A stretch of 16,897 nucleotides of DNA from a candidate division BRC1 bacterium ADurb.BinA292 (lineage in GTDB: Bacteria > Sumerlaeota > Sumerlaeia > MVZB01), in assembly GCA_002068205.1 (NCBI GenBank), contig MVZB01000046.1:1-16897 (forward strand), in the 5' to 3' direction. Below are positions 1 to 7,270 of this stretch, piece by piece. The notes beneath the pieces are model-generated. The model was not told where the DNA came from. It saw only the letters and a program-made list of their open reading frames with translations, and did not search any database. The stretch's first letter is position 1, and every line of letters starts with the position of its first letter. The translations under genes and the position numbers were made by a program.

Positions 1-1881
1 CGCCGCGCCATACAGCGCCAGGACCACGGCAATCACTCCCGCCGAAACCAGTCCGATGACCTTCAACACCGTCCGCCAGGCAAACGAGAGCCCCCACGCC
101 CCCAACAGCTTCGCATCCTCGCCCATCAGCATGTGCATCGGCAGCAGGGCGGCCCGCCGCGGCGCGACGAGCCCCTCCGCGGCCACCTTGCCGAAGTAGA
201 AGGGCGAATCGGGGGCGTGGCAATCCAGGCAGCCCGACACGCCCCCGCCGCCGGCGCCCAGCGCCTGCGCGGCCGGCCGCACGTCGTGCGCCAGCGGCCA
301 GGTATACGGCGCCGCCGCCGCCCAGCCGGTTTCGGTCGTCAAGGCATCGTCGCTGAGACGGTAGGTCACGCCGCCGCTGATGTAGACCGGCTCGCCGCCG
401 CCGTCCGGTTCGGCCAGCGCGGCCAGCGCCTCGGCGATCTGGCCGGTCTCCAGCGGCTGCCACGCTCCCGGTTTCATCCCCCGGCGCGCGCCGAGGGCCG
501 CGCGGGCCGTTCCCATCACTTCTTCCGGGGCGAGCGGCGTCACCTCCCCGGCCGTCCCGACCCGGCCCCAGAACGACGGCCACATCAGCCGGTACGGCCG
601 GTAAACATCATCGTCGCCTTCCAGGAACACCGGCTCCTGAATGAACGGCGGGTCGTCGTAGGGGCGGTGGCGGTCGGCCAGGCCCAGCCCGTGCGCCATC
701 GCCGTCTGCACACGCCGCGCCGTCTCGCCCGGCAGCGGCCCGGCGTGGCACGCCGTGCAGCTCAGTTCCTCAAAATGCAGCGGCGGGATGCCGGGATGAT
801 CCGACCGCGGCGATCCGAGCCGGCCCCCGCGCGCCAGCGCCGGGTCGTCCGCCTCGGCGTTGCCGTAATGGCAGCCGGCGCAGGTGAACGCCTGCGCGAA
901 CGGATCGCCCGGCCGCTCATCCGCATAGCCCCGCACGATTTGGTGGTCCAGCCCGTTGCGGTGGCAGCTCACGCAGCTCAGCCCCGCCGCCAGGTGGACG
1001 TCTCCCTCGCTCAGCCAGCGCCGGGGAGGGGCGCCGGCCAGAACACCGACCGGCCGGTCGACCCGCGTCGTGTGGCAGAAGTAGCAGCGTTCGGCCGGAA
1101 TTCCGCGCGTGACATCGAAGAACACGCGGTCGTTCGCGTCGAACTGGGTGGCGTCGTATTCAAGCTGCGTCGCGTCGGCCGGCGGCGTGTCGAAATCGGG
1201 ATTGAAATCCGCGGGCAGGTTTTTGGTGCTTCCCCGCACGATGCCGAACCCGGCTGTCGCGGTCGGCGTCCAGGCCAGGTTCCGCTGCGCGATCTGTTCG
1301 GCGCGCTGCGTCTGGTCGAACCCGGCGGCGGCGCTGTGGCAGGCCAGGCAGTCGATCTCCAGGCGTCCCGCCGTCGCCCACGGCGCGTCCGGGTCCGGCC
1401 CGCTGTCGCCGTCGGCGGGGCGCTCGCCGATCCCGCCCCCCGGCTGGTGACGGCCGAAACGCCCGATCATCTCCCATTCGGTCAAACCGAACGCCGCCGG
1501 GTCCCACGCTCCCGGCCAGTCGCGATACGAAAGCGGCGCCTGCGTCCCGGTCGGCAGGTCGACCAGGAACCAGGGCTCGCCCGGCCGGCCGGCGGGGGCT
1601 TCGGGCCGCGCTGCGTTGAAATGCCAGCCGTCGCCGATCGCGCCGTAGGGATGGCATTTACCGCACGTGCGCGCGGGCGAATACGGCTTGGGATGGATGT
1701 CGTCGGGCGCAATCGCAACCCCGTCGGCATCATACAGCGTGATCCGGTGCACGAACGGCGACAGGCTGTCGGTCAGCAGCAACTCCGTCCCGTCGCCGGC
1801 GAGACCGCCCTCCTGCGCAAGGGCGAAACGCGCCGCGGCGAGCAACAAAACCCAGGAAATACTTGCCCTGCCATGAATCAT
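1..1881 (-). CDS. Secreted/membrane-anchored heptaheme cytochrome c (3' end beyond window)
   Basis: Reading the minus strand from 1881 to the window edge gives 627 codons with no stop, so the C-terminus is missing. The start MIHGRASISW is followed by a hydrophobic stretch ending ALAQ, a normal Sec signal peptide. Seven CxxCH haem c sites follow at residues 73, 178, 266, 303, 334, 375 and 551 (CGKCH, CLACH, CYFCH, CVSCH, CAGCH, CTACH, CLDCH). A hydrophobic segment from about residue 605 to the edge looks like a membrane helix. Haem attachment would occur outside the cytoplasmic membrane, and the likely role is respiratory electron transfer; the partner and substrate are unknown. The start at 1881 has GGAG 7 nt upstream. 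An in-frame ATG at 1908 would add nine residues. It lies downstream of the oxidoreductase gene with no evident terminator between them. The haem count and export signal are clear; I cannot name a subfamily. Confidence 0.85.
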   Translation of the reverse strand, partial: MIHGRASISWVLLLAAARFALAQEGGLAGDGTELLLTDSLSPFVHRITLYDADGVAIAPDDIHPKPYSPARTCGKCHPYGAIGDGWHFNAARPEAPAGRPGEPWFLVDLPTGTQAPLSYRDWPGAWDPAAFGLTEWEMIGRFGRHQPGGGIGERPADGDSGPDPDAPWATAGRLEIDCLACHSAAAGFDQTQRAEQIAQRNLAWTPTATAGFGIVRGSTKNLPADFNPDFDTPPADATQLEYDATQFDANDRVFFDVTRGIPAERCYFCHTTRVDRPVGVLAGAPPRRWLSEGDVHLAAGLSCVSCHRNGLDHQIVRGYADERPGDPFAQAFTCAGCHYGNAEADDPALARGGRLGSPRSDHPGIPPLHFEELSCTACHAGPLPGETARRVQTAMAHGLGLADRHRPYDDPPFIQEPVFLEGDDDVYRPYRLMWPSFWGRVGTAGEVTPLAPEEVMGTARAALGARRGMKPGAWQPLETGQIAEALAALAEPDGGGEPVYISGGVTYRLSDDALTTETGWAAAAPYTWPLAHDVRPAAQALGAGGGGVSGCLDCHAPDSPFYFGKVAAEGLVAPRRAALLPMHMLMGEDAKLLGAWGLSFAWRTVLKVIGLVSAGVIAVVLALYGAA

Positions 1882-1923
1882 CCCCCGGCTCCCCGCGCGC
1901 CCCCGCATTAAGTGTCGTCTCTC

Positions 1924-1938
1924 GTCCCTCGTCCTCGT
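1924..1938. repeat. Short intergenic repeat, copy A
   Basis: The 15-mer GTCCCTCGTCCTCGT lies in the 71-nt gap between the oxidoreductase stop and the start of the cytochrome gene. On the coding (minus) strand it reads ACGAGGACGAGGGAC. The identical 15-mer recurs at 3452 and 14979. The match to copy B extends leftwards through TCGTCTCTC versus TCGTCTGTC, with a single mismatch. Confidence 0.7.
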
Positions 1939-1952
1939 GATCGGTCGTAGTC

Positions 1953-3299
1953 CTAGGCCACCGTGAAATCCCCCGGTGCGAACGTCAGTGTCCCGCCCGA
2001 CGCTACCGCGTCGTTGACCCGCAACACCGTCACGGCCGTCTCGTAGCCGATTTCCGGCGGACAGTTCAGCTCCTCTTCCCCGCGCACGGCCTTAAAGAAG
2101 TTCTCCAGGTGCAACTGGTGCACCGGTTTCTTCGATTCCTCCAGCAGCTTCTGGCCCTCCGGTTCGGGGGAGCCGTCCGGCGCCAACGTTTCGCCGATCT
2201 TCAGCTCAAACGCCTCCTCGCCCCCCTTGTCGACCGTTTCGGATTGCTCCTCCCACTCGCGCTTCCTGGCGTGCACCTCGCGGAAGAAGTAGCCCTTGCG
2301 CTCGTCCTCCGAAATCACCATCGACCCCTCGTCACCCATGAACGTCTCGAAGAAACCGCCGTGCCCCGTCGTGTTGTAGACGTTATACACCCCGCGCACG
2401 AGCCCGGCGGGCGTCTCGTACGTGTAGATCGCCAGCACGTTGTCGTACCATTCGCGCCCGTCGGTGTAATAATCGATCCCTCCGCTCGCCATCACGCTGG
2501 CCGGCGTCGTCTGCAGAAACCAGTTGAAGACGTCGATCTGATGCGAGCCGAGGTCGGCGAACGGGCCGCTGCCGTAGGCCTTGTACCAGCGCCAGTTGCG
2601 GTATTCGTGCATGTTCTTGAAGCCGTAGCGCGCCAGCGTCTCCTCGGGGATCTCGCTCCCCTTCGGCCAATCGTAGGGCTCCGCCACCGGCCGGTTCCAC
2701 TGGCCGTTGAAATGCGTGATCCGGCCCAGGATCTTGTCGTTCTCGATCAGCTTCAGGGCGTGCCCGTAGCGTGGATTGCTCCGCCGCTGATGGCCGATCT
2801 GCAGCAACTTGCCGGTTTCGCGCTGCGTGCGCACCATCGAGGCCGCCTCCTCCAGCGTCCGCGCCATCTCCTTTTCGCAGTAGACGTGCTTGCCGGCGCG
2901 CAGGCAGTCGTTGGTCTGCTGGGCGTGGCAGAAGTCGGGCGTCGCCACGATCACGGCGTCAATCCCCGGCTCGCTGGCCAGCATCTCCTGATAATCCTCA
3001 TAGACGTTGACCGGCTGATTGTACTTCTCCATGATCTTGCTGAACCGCTCGCGCTGATACTGCCAGATGTCGCAGATCGCGATGATCCGCACGCCGTCGA
3101 TTTTCAGGCAGTTGTTGAGCAGATTGGCGCCCTGGCTGCCAACACCGATGAAGGCCACCTGCAGTGCGCTGTTCAGATTGGCCTGTTGCGCAAAGACCGG
3201 TCGCGCCAGCACCAGCCCCGCGCCGGCCGCGGCGGCCGACGCCAGAAATTGCCGCCGCGACAGCCCCGCGGTCTCTCCGGTTGCATCCTGAAGCTTCAT
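1953..3299 (-). CDS. Tat-exported Gfo/Idh/MocA-family NAD(P)-dependent oxidoreductase
   Basis: A 448-residue protein. The N-terminus carries a twin-arginine signal (SRRQFL at residues 14-19, Ala-rich hydrophobic core, cleavage near VFA-Q at 37/38), so it is probably exported already folded with its cofactor. A Rossmann dinucleotide-binding motif GVGSQG sits at 52-57. The usual Gfo/Idh/MocA EKP motif appears as EKEM (142-145). In the substrate domain, FADLGSHQID (247-256) supplies the usual Asp and His. Family members oxidise or epimerise sugars and polyols; the substrate cannot be read from sequence. I chose ATG 3299 because AAAGG lies 7 nt upstream and the Tat signal begins properly there. 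A GTG at 3335 would add 12 residues. A minus-strand promoter is visible upstream, and the cytochrome gene follows 71 nt downstream. The family call is firm. Confidence 0.93.
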   Translation of the reverse strand: MKLQDATGETAGLSRRQFLASAAAAGAGLVLARPVFAQQANLNSALQVAFIGVGSQGANLLNNCLKIDGVRIIAICDIWQYQRERFSKIMEKYNQPVNVYEDYQEMLASEPGIDAVIVATPDFCHAQQTNDCLRAGKHVYCEKEMARTLEEAASMVRTQRETGKLLQIGHQRRSNPRYGHALKLIENDKILGRITHFNGQWNRPVAEPYDWPKGSEIPEETLARYGFKNMHEYRNWRWYKAYGSGPFADLGSHQIDVFNWFLQTTPASVMASGGIDYYTDGREWYDNVLAIYTYETPAGLVRGVYNVYNTTGHGGFFETFMGDEGSMVISEDERKGYFFREVHARKREWEEQSETVDKGGEEAFELKIGETLAPDGSPEPEGQKLLEESKKPVHQLHLENFFKAVRGEEELNCPPEIGYETAVTVLRVNDAVASGGTLTFAPGDFTVA

Positions 3300-3306
3300 G
3301 GGAATA

Positions 3307-3311
3307 CCTTT
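3307..3311 (-). promoter_or_regulatory. Ribosome binding site fixing the oxidoreductase start
   Basis: On the minus strand AAAGG lies 7 nt before ATG 3299. This supports that start over the upstream in-frame GTG at 3335, where no similar site is placed. Confidence 0.55.
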
Positions 3312-3355
3312 AATCTCCACGTGTGTTGCCGACACGCGCCTTGTTAATTCCCAAT

Positions 3356-3367
3356 CGTGCGCGCACG
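3356..3367. promoter_or_regulatory. 12-bp perfect palindrome near the oxidoreductase promoter
   Basis: CGTGCGCGCACG is a perfect palindrome. It lies just downstream of the predicted minus-strand -10 box, around the expected transcription start. That placement would suit an operator for a dimeric repressor. In GC-rich DNA such a palindrome can also arise by chance. Confidence 0.3.
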
Positions 3368-3371
3368 CGGG

Positions 3372-3401
3372 ATTCTAGGCAACTCGTCCGCCATTTTGCA
3401 A
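3372..3401 (-). promoter_or_regulatory. Sigma70-like promoter for the oxidoreductase gene
   Basis: On the minus strand, -35 TTGCAA (3401-3396), an 18-nt spacer and -10 TAGAAT (3377-3372) match the consensus at 4/6 and 5/6. The predicted start near 3365 gives a leader of roughly 65 nt to ATG 3299. This is a motif match only. Confidence 0.45.
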
Positions 3402-3451
3402 AGGCTAAGGCGTTCCGTCCCAACTCGTCCCGCACTCCAGAATCGTCTGTC

Positions 3452-3466
3452 GTCCCTCGTCCTCGT
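3452..3466. repeat. Short intergenic repeat, copy B
   Basis: This is the identical 15-mer GTCCCTCGTCCTCGT, in the divergent gap between the oxidoreductase and dodecin genes. It lies upstream of the predicted promoter of the oxidoreductase gene, so it is probably not in that leader. Further CTCGTCC words occur at 3382 and 3424. Confidence 0.7.
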
Positions 3467-3494
3467 CTTCGCCCCCACGAACCTCCGGCCGGCC

Positions 3495-3523
3495 TTGTCC
3501 TTCGCCGCACGACCCGATATGAT
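3495..3523 (+). promoter_or_regulatory. Sigma70-like promoter for dodecin and the operon behind it
   Basis: The -35 TTGTCC (3495-3500), an optimal 17-nt spacer and the -10 TATGAT (3518-3523) match the consensus at 4/6 and 5/6. The expected start near 3530 leaves a leader of about 33 nt with GGAG 8 nt before ATG 3563. No other good promoter was noticed before the regulator, kinase and lgt genes, so this may serve all four. Confidence 0.5.
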
Positions 3524-3562
3524 GAGCGTCACCTAACCTGACAGACGATCGGAGAAGCCCTC

Positions 3563-3769
3563 ATGCCGGACAAAGTCTACAAGAAGATCGAAGTCGTCGG
3601 TTCCTCGGCCGATTCGGTCAGCGACGCGGTCAAGGTCGGCCTGGCGCGCGCCGGCGAAACGGTCCGGAACATCGACTGGTTCGAAGTCACGGAAATCCGC
3701 GGCGCCGTTCAAGCCGGCAAACCGATCTATCAGGTCACGATGAAGATCGGTTTCCGGCTCGAAGCCTGA
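3563..3769 (+). CDS. Dodecin family flavin-binding protein
   Basis: A 68-residue protein that matches dodecin over its full length. It opens with VYKKIEVVGSS, has an Ala-rich central helix, then NIDWFEV, and ends YQVTMKIGFRLEA. Dodecins form hollow dodecamers in the cytoplasm that bind and buffer riboflavin, FMN or FAD. Trp39 and Gln57 sit where the flavin-stacking Trp and contacting Gln occur in studied members. GGAG lies 8 nt before the ATG, and a good promoter lies about 40 nt upstream. The stop is 34 nt before the response regulator gene on the same strand, so the two may share a transcript, although no functional link between dodecin and the regulator is known. Length and motifs are typical, so I am confident. 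Confidence 0.93.
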   Translation: MPDKVYKKIEVVGSSADSVSDAVKVGLARAGETVRNIDWFEVTEIRGAVQAGKPIYQVTMKIGFRLEA

Positions 3770-3803
3770 CCCCCCGCGCCGGGCCGAGAGACCCCCTGAC
3801 GCC

Positions 3804-5145
<1,342 letters not shown>

Positions 5146-5159
<14 letters not shown>

Positions 5160-6294
5160 GCCGCGCCGCGCGGCCTGGGTCCGCGGCGGGGTCATTGCCG
5201 CGCTGACGGCCGCGCTGATCGCGATCCACTTCGCCACCCCCGCCACGCCGGCGGCGATGCACTGGCACGCCCTCCACCGCCATCTGCTCTACCTGCCGAT
5301 CATCCTGGCGGCGTTCTGGTTCGGCTGGCCCGGCGGGGGCGTGCTGGCCCTTGTGGTCAGCCTGCTGTATTTCCCCCACCTCGTCCCGGGCGATGCGGCC
5401 GCCGCGCACGCGCATCATCCGCCGGCCGGGCCGTCACTCTCGTCGATGTGGCTGCTCGATTCGATCAACTACCTCTGGATCGGCATCCTGACGGGCTGGC
5501 TGGCCCAGCGGCTGGAGAACGCCAACCGCGATCTGCGGCGCCAGTCCGAGCAGCTCCGGACAGCGATGGAGGACTTGCGCGTCCGCACGCGCGAGGTGTT
5601 CGCGGCCGAGGAACAGTTGCGCCGCGCCGATCGCCTGACGGCGCTGGGACAACTGACCGCCGGCCTGGCCCACGAAATCCGCAACCCGCTCGGCTCGATT
5701 CGCGGCGCCGCCGAGATTATGGCCGATCCCGATCTCTCCCAGGCCCAGCGCGAGGAATTCAGCCGCGTCATGATGGAGGAAACCGAACGGCTCGACAAAG
5801 TCCTCGCCAGTTTCCTGGCCTACGCCCGCGATCAGCGCCAGGGCGAGGACGAGGCTTGCCAGGTCGCCGCCGCGGTTGAGCGCACGCTCACGCTGCTCGA
5901 CTCGCGCCTGCACCGCGCCGGCGTTCAGGTCGAGCTTGACCTGGAACCCGAATGCCCCAGCCTGGCCATGCCCGAGGCGCTGCTCCAGCAGGTCCTGCTC
6001 AACATCCTGCTCAACTCGATCCAGGCCATGCCCGACGGCGGCCGGATTGTCATCCACAGCCGCCGCGACGGCGACCGCTGCACCCTGACCGTCACCGACT
6101 CGGGAACGGGCATCCCGCCCGAAGTCCGCCCGCGCGTTTTCGATCCGTTCTTCACGACCAAACCCTCCGGCACCGGCCTCGGCCTCGCCATCGTGCATAA
6201 GATCGTCACCGGTCAGCGCGGGACCGTGGACCTCGATCCCGCCATGGAACGCGGCGCGCGCGTCATCCTTTCCCTGCCGGCGGTCGACGCATGA
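5146..6294 (+). CDS. Membrane histidine kinase, partner of the NtrC-type regulator
   Basis: A 382-residue protein. The N-terminal part has about four hydrophobic segments (roughly 13-30, 47-61, 64-80 and 102-120) with only short loops, so no large periplasmic sensor domain. A probable coiled coil covers 121-162. The HisKA motif LAHEIRNPLGS puts the phospho-His at 176. The ATPase domain has the N box (LLNILLNSIQAM), G1 box (DSGTGIP), F box (FDPFFTTK) and G2 box (GTGLGLAI), all intact. It should autophosphorylate and pass phosphate to Asp57 of the overlapping regulator. Histidine-rich loops (HWHALHRH at 39-46 and HAHHPP at 88-93) lie next to membrane segments and might bind metal; that is inference. 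It starts 14 nt inside the regulator gene and ends in an ATGA overlap with lgt. Confidence 0.94.
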
Positions 6295-7109
6295 ACGACT
6301 ACTGGGTCCATGACCTCGATCCCTTTCTGATCCGCATCGGCGCGGGCGGCATCCGTTACTACGGCCTGGCGTATGTCTGCGGCTTCGTCGCCGGCTGGTG
6401 GCTGCTGCGCCATTACCACCGCCGCGGCCGCTCGCCGCTCGATCCCGACCGGATCTACACCGCGATCACGGCGCTGGCCCTCGGCGTCCTCATCGGCGGC
6501 CGGCTTGGCTACCTGCTGCTCTACGCGCCCGGCGACACGCTGCGCGATCCCCTGCTCGTCTTCCGGATCTGGGAGGGGGGGATGGCCAGCCACGGCGGCT
6601 TCCTGGGCGTGGCCGTTGCGCTGGCCTGGCTCGCACGACGCTTCAAGGTTTCGTTTCTGTTGCTGGGCGACCTGCTCTGCTCGATCGCCCCGCTCGGCCT
6701 GCTGCTGGGCCGGATCGCGAATTTCATCAACGGCGAGCTCCCCGGCCGCGTCACGGACGTGCCGTGGGCCGTGATCTTTCCCACGAGCGCCCCGCCGGGC
6801 ACGCCGCTCAGCCAGATCCCGCCGCGCCATCCTTCGCAGCTCTACGAGGCGGGCCTCGAGGGCCTGCTCCTGTTCGTCTACCTGCAATGGCGGTTCTGGC
6901 GCACCAACGCGCTGGCCACGCCCGGCCGGCTGTCCGCGGAGTTCCTTCTGCTCTACGCCATCGTGCGCATGGTGGGCGAACAGTTTCGCGAACCCGACGC
7001 GCCGCCGATCCTCGGCCTGACGCGCGGCGCGTTCTACAGCCTGTTTCTGATTCTGGCCGCCGGCGCCGTCTGGGCCTGGTCGCGCCGATCCAATCGCGCA
7101 CAACCCTGA
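6291..7109 (+). CDS. lgt: Prolipoprotein diacylglyceryl transferase (Lgt)
   Basis: A 272-residue polytopic inner-membrane enzyme. It transfers diacylglycerol from phosphatidylglycerol to the lipobox cysteine of prolipoproteins, the first step of lipoprotein maturation. Family signatures are present: YYGLAY (23-28), EGGMASHGG (95-103), the Lgt signature GRIANFINGE (140-149), HPSQLYEA (180-187) and GEQFREPD (229-236). About seven hydrophobic segments are visible, and the length fits the family. The start codon overlaps the kinase stop in ATGA, which indicates translational coupling. This is an unusual position, since lgt is a housekeeping gene and the upstream genes encode a two-component system. 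The sequence gives no sign of a second function. A GC-rich inverted repeat lies about 33 nt after the stop. Confidence 0.96.
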   Translation: MNDYWVHDLDPFLIRIGAGGIRYYGLAYVCGFVAGWWLLRHYHRRGRSPLDPDRIYTAITALALGVLIGGRLGYLLLYAPGDTLRDPLLVFRIWEGGMASHGGFLGVAVALAWLARRFKVSFLLLGDLLCSIAPLGLLLGRIANFINGELPGRVTDVPWAVIFPTSAPPGTPLSQIPPRHPSQLYEAGLEGLLLFVYLQWRFWRTNALATPGRLSAEFLLLYAIVRMVGEQFREPDAPPILGLTRGAFYSLFLILAAGAVWAWSRRSNRAQP

Positions 7110-7141
7110 CCCATCCAGCTTACCCCGTTTCCAGAACGCGC

Positions 7142-7158
7142 CGGATCGGCCCGATCCG
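7142..7158. terminator. Inverted repeat after lgt, possible weak terminator or operator
   Basis: CGGATCGG and CCGATCCG are perfect 8-nt arms around a single C, followed by TCCTTAATTT. As RNA the stem would be about six pairs with a short loop. The T-tract is interrupted, so termination would be weak. As DNA it is a near-perfect palindrome that could be an operator for the next gene, whose predicted -35 begins 21 nt further on. Confidence 0.35.
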
Positions 7159-7179
7159 TCCTTAATTTCCCCAGCCGGG

Positions 7180-7209
7180 TTGCCCCGGCGGCGCGGGAGG
7201 GCCTATACT
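7180..7209 (+). promoter_or_regulatory. Sigma70-like promoter for the beta-helix gene
   Basis: The -35 TTGCCC (7180-7185), an 18-nt spacer and the -10 TATACT (7204-7209) match the consensus at 4/6 and 5/6. The expected start is near 7216, giving a leader of about 55 nt before ATG 7271. This is a motif match only. Confidence 0.45.
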
Positions 7210-7217
7210 GATCCAGC

Positions 7218-7234
7218 GGCGGCGAAGCGCCGCC
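7218..7234 (+). promoter_or_regulatory. GC-rich hairpin at the 5' end of the beta-helix transcript
   Basis: GGCGGCG, loop AAG, CGCCGCC is a perfect 7-bp G/C stem. It would start about 2-10 nt after the predicted transcription start. A stem at the extreme 5' end often protects mRNA from decay; that role is inferred here. Confidence 0.4.
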
Positions 7235-7270
7235 CCGATCGGATCGTTCCCTTTCCCTCTCCACGGACTG

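Noticed and set aside
133..1911. 592-codon open frame on the plus strand
   Set aside because: It is antisense to the minus-strand frame that shows a signal peptide and seven CxxCH motifs. Its own translation is Arg/Pro/Gly-rich low-complexity sequence, typical of a shadow frame in GC-rich DNA.
3333..3335. GTG at 3335 as the oxidoreductase start
   Set aside because: It would place 12 extra residues before a normal Tat signal, while ATG 3299 has a well-spaced AAAGG.
2109..3347. 412-codon open frame on the plus strand
   Set aside because: It is antisense to the Gfo/Idh/MocA gene, whose Tat signal and Rossmann motif fix the minus frame as the real one.
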